Program-made: the position numbers and the translations under genes
The notes under the pieces: model-generated
Told to the model about the DNA's origin: nothing
The model's input: only the letters and a program-made list of their open reading frames with translations
Database searches by the model: none
Assembly (NCBI GenBank): GCA_963978905.1
Contig: OZ022256.1
Location: forward strand, 975,501 to 1,039,500
From: Trichostrongylus colubriformis
Taxonomy: Eukaryota > Nematoda > Chromadorea > Rhabditida > Trichostrongylidae
Length of the DNA: 64,000 bases
Direction of reading: 5' to 3'
Shown here: in pieces, positions 13,401 to 22,400 of the stretch
Layout: the number at the start of each line of letters is the position of its first letter
Numbering within the stretch: position 1 is the stretch's first letter

Positions 13401-16400
13401 AAGTTACAGAGGCCTGTGGTATACGGCGCAACCTGCACTTCAGATCTTATGTAAATTCCGAAATAGCATCGGCACAGCTGCAATTTGGTAAAGGTATTCG
13501 GGTTATGCTCGAAACCTCAGAAATAAGCGGATTTTCCTTGATGCGTGCGCGTTGCGCTTTTTCTTTAAGTTCCTTCCAGATGCATGCAAGCTGCTTTTAC
13601 TTCTCTATAGAGGCACATAGATGTGGCCCTCATTAGTACGCTGCAGGCACCGAAAGATGTCATCTTGGCTCATGACGACTCTGACTTTGGAACTGGTTTC
13701 CAATCAATTCACCACCACGTTTGATTACAAGATGTGTAAAAGCTAAATTATGAAGCCTTCTGTGAGCACTCATCATACGCCGATAAGGAATGGTTGGAAC
13801 TGAAAAATTTTCCACCCATGGCTCGCAGCTACTGTATCGTCAATTTTGATGGCGACGAAAAGAGGAATTATTATCCAACTATCATTCAATTTGACCGGAA
13901 AGTTGTATTTGGGGTGCGTCACACGTAGGGTACAAATTGCAAAATTCGTATCGAAAATTCGTTCAGCGCGGAATTCCCTGTTAGCCCCGTGTTGTGCGCC
14001 CTTGCTATAGACACAGGAAAAAAACAGGTCCAGTCATCAGCTTTTCTAGAATGTGTCTTCAAATTTAGTTTGACGCTCTCCAAATACAACTTTTTAGCCA
14101 AACTGATTGTTGCATGGTAATTCACCTTTTCATTACCATAAAAATCGACGGAGAGTGGCTGTGTGTCGCGAGCGGAAAAAATTTTAGTTCTTCATTCCTT
14201 ATCGACTTATAACAAGTGCTCACAAAACGCTCCATAATTTCACATTCGCACGTCTTTTAAACGAACGTGGTGGTGGAATTGACTGGTATGTTGCTTCCAA
14301 AGGTCTGGGTAGTCAGGAGCCGAGATAGCATCTTTCAGTGCCTGTAGCGTACTAGTGAGGCCCACACTTACCTCTATAGAAACGTAAAAGCAATTTGCAA
14401 GCGTTTGGAAGGTACTTAAAGAAAAAGCGAAACAAACGCACGCATCAAGGACTCTGAACTTCTTGAAATTTCAAATCTAACCCGTAACGGTTGCCCCACC
14501 GAAGCTCCTAGGGAGCTATTTTACAACCTGAATAGGACCTGAAGTGTAGGCTGCGCCTGTGTAAATTCCCCCACAAAATTGTTCAGCAGATTTGAGAGGC
14601 AGATTTGAGATTAGCGTTCAAAATTGCATTGGACCATAGATATCTTATTTTGAATGACCACGTTCACCTAAAAACCTCCCTTGTCAGCAGCTTGCAAAAC
14701 TGCTGCACTTTCTTTGAACAGTTGTGATGCCTTCGAACGACGTAAAAAAAGGCCACTCACTTCTTTCCTCCGAACCAAATCGCCACTTTGCCAACGTTTT
14801 CAATCTTTCGTCCGAAGTAGTGCAGCTTTTTGAGCGTATCGGCAGCGATTTCTATGGCTATAGTGGTGAGAGCGAGGCCAACTGCGATGTAGATGATTGT
14901 CAGCGCCATATATGTCTCACTGAAAACGGTCAGAGAAATGACCTCACAGGAGAACTAGGAGATGCTATTCCTCAATGGCAGAAGGAGTGTGACCACTAGG
15001 GACACAAAATCAGCGTGGTCGCGTGTGGCGCGCGGCACGATGCGTGCGAGCTCGGGCCGCCGCACGTAGTTGAGCCCAGAGAGTTCTTGTCCTGCACTTG
15101 AACTAAAGCGCGATGCACGTGTCGCACGCCGTGACGCGAAACATCTGTTCTAATAACACACACGTAAGACGCCCACCTTCGCGGTACAATATCGCCTAAT
15201 CCAATTGAGGTCAACGTCACGAAATTGAAATAGACCGCTTTGAAAAAGTCCATATCCGGCTCGTATGAGGCCAGCATCAGGCCACCTTGAAAACAACAAT
15301 GAGCATGTGGTCGATTTAATCATGGATAACTCAAACAAGTGAAACACTCCGGATAGCTCAAACAAGTGAAAGACTCGTGGGAAAGCATGGTCACGTAATT
15401 CCTTCACCTAGTGCAATGTACAGCACAAAGAGCACGAAAAGTGGTAGCGTTTGGTCCTCCTCTTCTTCGCCGTCTGACTCTTCGCTCTCGATGTCGGCAA
15501 TCTAAGGACAAACCCTTTAATCAAGCAGCTCATAACCTTCGGCTGGAAAACCGCATCAAATTGGAACCCACCTTGCCGTCCTCTAGCGTCACAATTTCTT
15601 CCTGACTTTGACTTTTCTCGAGCATTCCTTTGCGGCTGGCCTCGCTGGGGCCATATCGGCCTTTCAGTTTTGTTCTTGTCCGCCACTCTTCTTGAAGCCG
15701 TCTGAATTCAATACTAGGGTACTACGGGTACTGTAGTTACTGCCGTAAAAGTGCTAAAAATCGTGCGATAACGCTTTTTCGCGTCTTTTAATCGTTTTTG
15801 GCTATCAATTGATCGATTATTGGTTTTTTACCGTGTTTACACATATTTTCAAGATCAGCCCGTGGAGCTCTGCAACATGGTACTATGTGTTTCCGGTTTT
15901 CTTAAATTTGGTACCAGGCTATTTCTTCACATTCTGCAGAGTTTGAAGGAATAATTGCTTCAAACTCTGATGGGCAGGCAATGATCTTTCATTACATCAT
16001 TGCTAGGAAAACCCCTGTTCCGTGGTGTGACCCTAAATAACGCTTCCGCGTATACTCTGCTGAAACGTCATTTCTGATCTCATTTTCAGACAGAGATTTC
16101 CCAGTGAAATGTGCACCACTCAATTCTTGCTATTTTCGCCATTTTCGGTCTTCTCTTTGCTTTCTATCGACGTCTCAAGCTCATGTGAACTGCGCGCGAT
16201 TCACGCGCTTCGTCGTGAGAAATCGGTTATGATCAGTGCCGCGAACAAGGATTTGAGACGTCGATCGACAAAGAAAAGGCCAGAAATGAAGAAAATAACA
16301 TAACAAATTTATCACCTCGAAGAGTTTTATTTTTCATTCAATAGCGGTAAGTTATCAATAACCAACCAATAAAAGCGATGGAAAACTGTTTTTGCGCGAT

Positions 16401-19400
16401 TTTAAACTTTTTTACAGCACTAAATGAGGCTTGCGACGTGAAGGTGATCCTCGAATTTACAATTACAAATCCTCGACAGCCATGCACCCTCAAGAAGATT
16501 CGGGACCGGTGAGCCAATCTCTGGAAAAGGTCTTCAATCGATCAATCGTATGAGTTTCTCAGTTACCCATATATTTATGTTGTGTTTGCCTGATGTGGGC
16601 CGCATGCAAAGCTTCACGCGAAAAAAAATGAGAAGTCGGCTATGATACAGCCCCTTAAAATGGTGGCCGAGGGGGCGCGGCCACGAGTAAGTGTCCGCAT
16701 TGTTCGCATCGTCGTCCGCCACCGTCGGAGACGCATCGTGGGAACAGGTAATTACGTGAACAATCCCACCCTTCGTCTCTCGATCGCGGCGTACGACGGC
16801 GAGGCATTAAGTCTGAGGCCTCAGGCCCCTCCCCTCCCCACTCTCCACACGGTCACCAATTTAAGGAGCTGTATTTCAGCCAGATTCCCACTGTTTCACA
16901 TGAAACTTTGCATTTGCACGCCCCTACTGGGCAAATACAACATAAATATATGGGTAACGAAAAATCCATTTCCCCGTTCCCACCGAAACACACGGGCTGC
17001 AGGTAACACGTCACTTGCTACATATAGTTCTTCAGTTATGCGAACCGTCTGTCAACTTGAACTCGCGTCCAAGCAAAAAGAAGCAAAATTCTAAATTTCA
17101 CTAGTTTTCACGAATCGATTTCACTAAGCCACCGAAATAACACAATTCAACAAAAACTGACTTTTTCAATTTCACAGCAGCCTTTGACCACTTGGACATC
17201 AGTTCGGAGAGGAACTTTCCAAGATCAGCAATCGCCAGCAAAGTGAATGGAATGCCCACCAGACCGTAACCGATCACGAAAAAGCGCCCACCAAACGACC
17301 TCGGCGCCACGTTGCCGTATCCTGAACTTCTGATCCAATATCGTGATACATGCCAAGGTGAAAGAATCAAACAAATAGTGTTCGGCGCTTGTATTCGCTT
17401 GTTCGTAGTTGCAGCCGCTATCTACTGCGCCGTTCCACTCATTGGTCATATCGAGTCGTGTTGGACGAATATAATTGATGGGAGATGATTACCGATTAGT
17501 ATGCAAACTTGCGGGTGACGGTTAGGACATACGGTCAGTCAGGTCACCAGGCCACGCGGTAGACATATCTATGTACATATTCGCGCACGGCGGACTGCAG
17601 TCACACGCGTACAAATAAAAACAAAGTCCTACAGTTAGTGCCGTAAGATTGTTATCGTTTTTTCGCCATAAATCGATTGATATTGATTTTTTCACTGAAC
17701 ATATTATGTTTTAGAATCAGCTCGTCGAGCTCTACAAGACGGTACTACAAGTTTTTGATTTTCTCGAATTCGGTACTAGGCCATTTTTTTCACATCCTGA
17801 AAAGTTTGAGGGAGAATTTCTTTGAAATTTGATGAACTGGCAGCGAAGTCTTCTCACATCCCTGATCTAAGTTCACAGCTGTGCAGAAATTTCAGAGTTT
17901 CACTCATTTCAGACGAACCCCTGTTCCTTGGTGTGGCCCTAAACAGTGCCTCCGTGTATATGCTGTTGAAAGAACCATCTCCTAACTCATTTTCAGCAGC
18001 CGATTCCCCACTGAAATGTGCACCGTTCGATTCACCAGGAGAAATGCTATCGAATGATAAATAAGAACCTTGGTGTTCATGAAATTCTTATTTTCCTCAT
18101 TTCCAGCCTTTTCCTTTTGTCAATCGACTTCTCAAGCTCTAGTCCGCCGGGGTGAGGTCCACGAGGTCGAATTTCCGCTTTGCGGCGGTGCACTCGCGGC
18201 ACCCCCGTACGACTCGCCGTATCGATTGCCCTAGGTCGCCCGGCAGAGCGTGACTGCGTCACGTCTGCGCTTTCCACTCATGCCACACTACCTCGCTGGA
18301 AGGCTGCCATGCCCTGCCACTGGCACTCACACCCGCCATGCCGCTCATCGCGCGCGGCCGCGCGGAAAATCGACCTCGTGGACCCCACCCAGTCCGCCGC
18401 ATCGATCGACGTGCATGGCCATGAGAAGGCTGTGGCGCCATCGTGACGGCCCCGCGCTATCCACGTGCACGGCTGTGGGAAACTGCTCGGTTGGGAGGGG
18501 AGCGGTCACGATCGATTACCCCGTCGGAGCGCCGATTCTAAAAGGTTTCTAAAAGCTGATTCTAAAACTTCTATATATGTTCAGTAAAAAATCAATATCA
18601 ATCGATTCATGGCGAAAAAACGATAAAAAAAATGCGAAAACGCGTTTTCGCGCGATTTTTAACACTCTTACGGCACTAACTGTAGTTTAGCGGAATAGCA
18701 CAATACCGAACGCAAAACAATCCGTAGACCGATAGATGAAGTGGTGAAGCCACAGCTTGGCAACTTTGAGATTTGGACAATTCGAGAAGCATTACCGCGC
18801 GCGGCGAGCCGACCTCAGGCCGAGGTTAAAATCCGTGTGTCTCAACATACACCCCACACTTCCTTATGAGGTTAATCTGATCAAGCAACCACATAGTTTA
18901 ATTTGATTACTCGTTTTGCCAAACCGTTACCGCTCTCTGCGAACGTTTCATGGCACCGTGTTGACCAAAATTCTTGAGTGGATTTTAAGAAATCAAAGGT
19001 ATATTTCCTACCTATTGTTGTGATCACAGTGAATGCGAAGAGCAAGGAATCCATGAAAGACCACGGCTCAACTCGGACTTGTTCTTCTCCAACTGCAATC
19101 AAAAACTGTAGAGAAATGTTTCTGAGAATCCGAAAAGCTACCGAAAGTGAGAGCAGCTCCGAGAAAAAGGAGAAAAATCACTTTTCTCAAGCTACGTGAT
19201 AACCTCGGCTAAAAATGAGAACCGACCGCTTTCGACGTTTTCTGCGCTGTTTCGGAACAATACTTCTTTGGTGTGAGTGTTGTGCTCAATGGCTACGTGA
19301 TAGCACTTGTCTAACTCTTTCACTACTCGTTCGTCCAAAACGTCTGCTTGACAGTCAGTTGTGGTCAATTCCTGAAATTAAACCCTCAGAGGGACAACTT

Positions 19401-22400
19401 CAAAGAAGCCCACTGTAGTCGTGCACTTGTCGTAGGCAGTAAGCATGAAATCCCTACTATATATAGAACGCTTCGTCTGTCTGTACCTCCCTCCGTCCGT
19501 CTGCCATGAAAATTGGTATTAGAAAAAAGACCTGTGGAGATGGGAACAAGTGTGGTATAGGTGGGGCATTGAACAAGAATTAAAGACCACAAATGGACCA
19601 AGCTAAGCTCCGCCTACGGTGGGCGGGGCGTGCACTGCAATGTTCCCTTTACAGCCAGAAAATTTTGATTGGAGCGAATTAGTAGATTTGCGCTCTTCAC
19701 CCACTGTTGTCGGTCTTTTTCGCATCTAATCCCTTTTTCGTTTGTTCTCGAGTGTCCGTAGACATCAACTGTGTCCTTTCATCGCTAATATTCCTGAATG
19801 AGAGCAGTATTTCAAAACCACGCCCATTCTATTTCGTCCGCGTTTTGCTGCTTGTCCTGGATCTGACCACGACTTTTGCGGTTGGAATTGTCACAGCAGA
19901 TCCACATTTGGTCAGCAGTCGCAGTATACCTAAGGATGGTTTTTCTGCTTCTTCCAAGTATATAAACAGTGACTGAGGTTGGAGGCGAATCGTGTGGCAA
20001 CCAATTTTCCTTCGTTTAGACCTGCCCAAATGCGTTTTATTTTTCCATAGCACTCAGTTCAAAACTCTCAACTCGCTCTAAGCTTATTAGTAACACCAAG
20101 TCGCTTAAAATTCATTGCAATAGCACACACAAAGGAATCATGCAATATGAAAACACTATCACTTACATACGGATTACTTTAAAATGAAACGCGGCTTCAG
20201 AAAAACCCTCAAACAGCGTTGCCATCAGCGATTAGAGCAGCCAGGGGCGAGAGATTACGGTAGTCGCAAAGAATACACAATTACGTGCGGCTCCCGCTTG
20301 GCTTTACATACACGTAATACCCTGACGTACACCCGTCAATTTTTTGTAAGAGCTAGTCGATGAGTATGAATGTGCTCTCGTCCCCTCGAATGAGTACGGT
20401 CTCAATAATTTGACACCGAAGGTTTGGATGGTCGCCGATGAACATATTAAAACCTTTCAATTAAAAAAAATCAATAGTGTAAATAGTGACCAAAATTGAC
20501 ATAAAGCTCACCTTGATAACGCTGAAAACACATCGTCGACTTCGCATAACCTCTGCAGCAGCTCTACGCTCTCTGGTCTTCCATTCACTGTAATGACAGC
20601 GTACAAAACGGTGCATACTACTGATCACATTGGAAATAAACGAAATTTGTGCCCTGCTGACAATGGACTGACACTTGGAGCCCTCCTTTTCAATTGATGT
20701 TTTGAAGCAATTACAGAAAATTTGGAATCCTCCACGGAAATTTGGGTTTTCTGTTGCCCAAATATTATGTAAAATAATGTGTATGTGCGTACAAGGGCCA
20801 CATGCAAAGCTTCACGCGAAAAACGAGAATCCGAAACCCTGGAAGGCTCTAAGAGCAAAGAACGACGATCACGTGGTCAGGGATGCAGAGTGAGAAGCAA
20901 ATCAACTTCAAAGGCGAGAATTTGAACCGGCTCCTGCCGCTAGCAGTTGATCATAGGTTGCTCGGCGGGGTTTTGCACGAGTTGCTGTTCCTCAGGCCAC
21001 TCGATTTCTGCTTCGAGGCGAAGGATTGTCATGATTCTTTTCGTGTTGTGTTTGTGCTGATACAGTGTGTCTGGTAGAGTGATTTCGCGAGGGATTAATA
21101 CCATGGAATTCCCGTAGACAATTCCTTTGAGCTCCGATTCATGTGTGATATTTCCGTTTGCATGGGTAATTGTGCACGTAAATTTACTTAGGCTCGACTT
21201 TCACAAAACGATCTCTGCTGATGTGTAGAGCTCCGTACTTCTCAATTTTCACCTACACTGACAAAGAGAATTACCAGCTCGATGAAGACTAGTACCAAAA
21301 CTCACAGAATGTGGTCTAATGCAGCAGCTATTGTGCATACGGTGCTGTTTGCAATACCTCAAAGGAGTCGTTCATGGAATTCCATCATACTGAATTCTCT
21401 CAAAATCACTCTGCTAAATATAGTACATGAAAGGAGCACAAAAAATTTCGAGAATTTCTCTGCTCCAGTGCCAAAATTGAGGATCCGAAAGTACAGCAAT
21501 TCTTTCGAATTCTCGCCAAACAACCAGCCGGAGGAGAGTCAGCCGAAGGAGAAGAGTCCATAGACTGACTCTCAGTGTTCATTCGCTTCACACCCCGCGT
21601 CTCTGATCACTGAACGCCGCTCCTTTGCTAACAGAACCCCGTGTTTCTGCCTGCGCGAGCTGCTCCCCTGCTCTGACGTCACTTCGAGAACTTCAGCCGC
21701 ATTCTCGTTTTTTCACTTGAAACTTTGCATGTGGGCCGTGGTAAGAACAGAAAACCCCGAATTCCCGTGAACGTTTCCTTCGATTAGCGAAGGAGGAGCA
21801 TAGCTCCAACCATTACCTGGTCAGTAATAACTCGCCTCAAAGGGTTCCTTCGAGGGACTTGATGAGAGCGTCTTTGTTTATAACTGATGTGGACAAAACG
21901 GATCAACCTTTCATACCTTTCCCCACTTACTTTCCTTTCTTAGGTGAGTTTTACTAAACCTTGCTACCGTACCCAATGTCCGTCCGCTTCAGCAAGGCTT
22001 CGTTATCTTCGGTTTCATTGTGCCGTCGTCGCCGCATGTGTTTCAAATGGGCTTCCAGTGCCGCTGAAATTGATGGTTGGCTTCTTAGGATGTTCATTCC
22101 ATGAATTCCTTTGTCAAAGCTTTTTCTTCGGTGACTGCCGTAATAGTGAACTGAAGGCCCACCGCTCCCTTGCAGCTCGGAGTGACGTATCACGACATCC
22201 ATGCGGACATCGGCCACGGTCTTCGTTTCCAGCTTCCTCATCACCACAGCACCAAATACCGCATATGCAGCAACACCGCATATCATTAACAGGTGCACAA
22301 AGAGAGGTGTTGCCTGAAATTGGTAAACACTCGTTTCTTTCTGCGTTTATTGTTTGTTGTTAGATGCAACACTGGATTGACAATAAGAGATCATATAAGC

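Noticed and set aside
21954..22298. Single-exon reading of the TM1 frame with its own start
   Set aside because: The apparent start is an internal GTG; splice sites show it is an internal exon of the channel.
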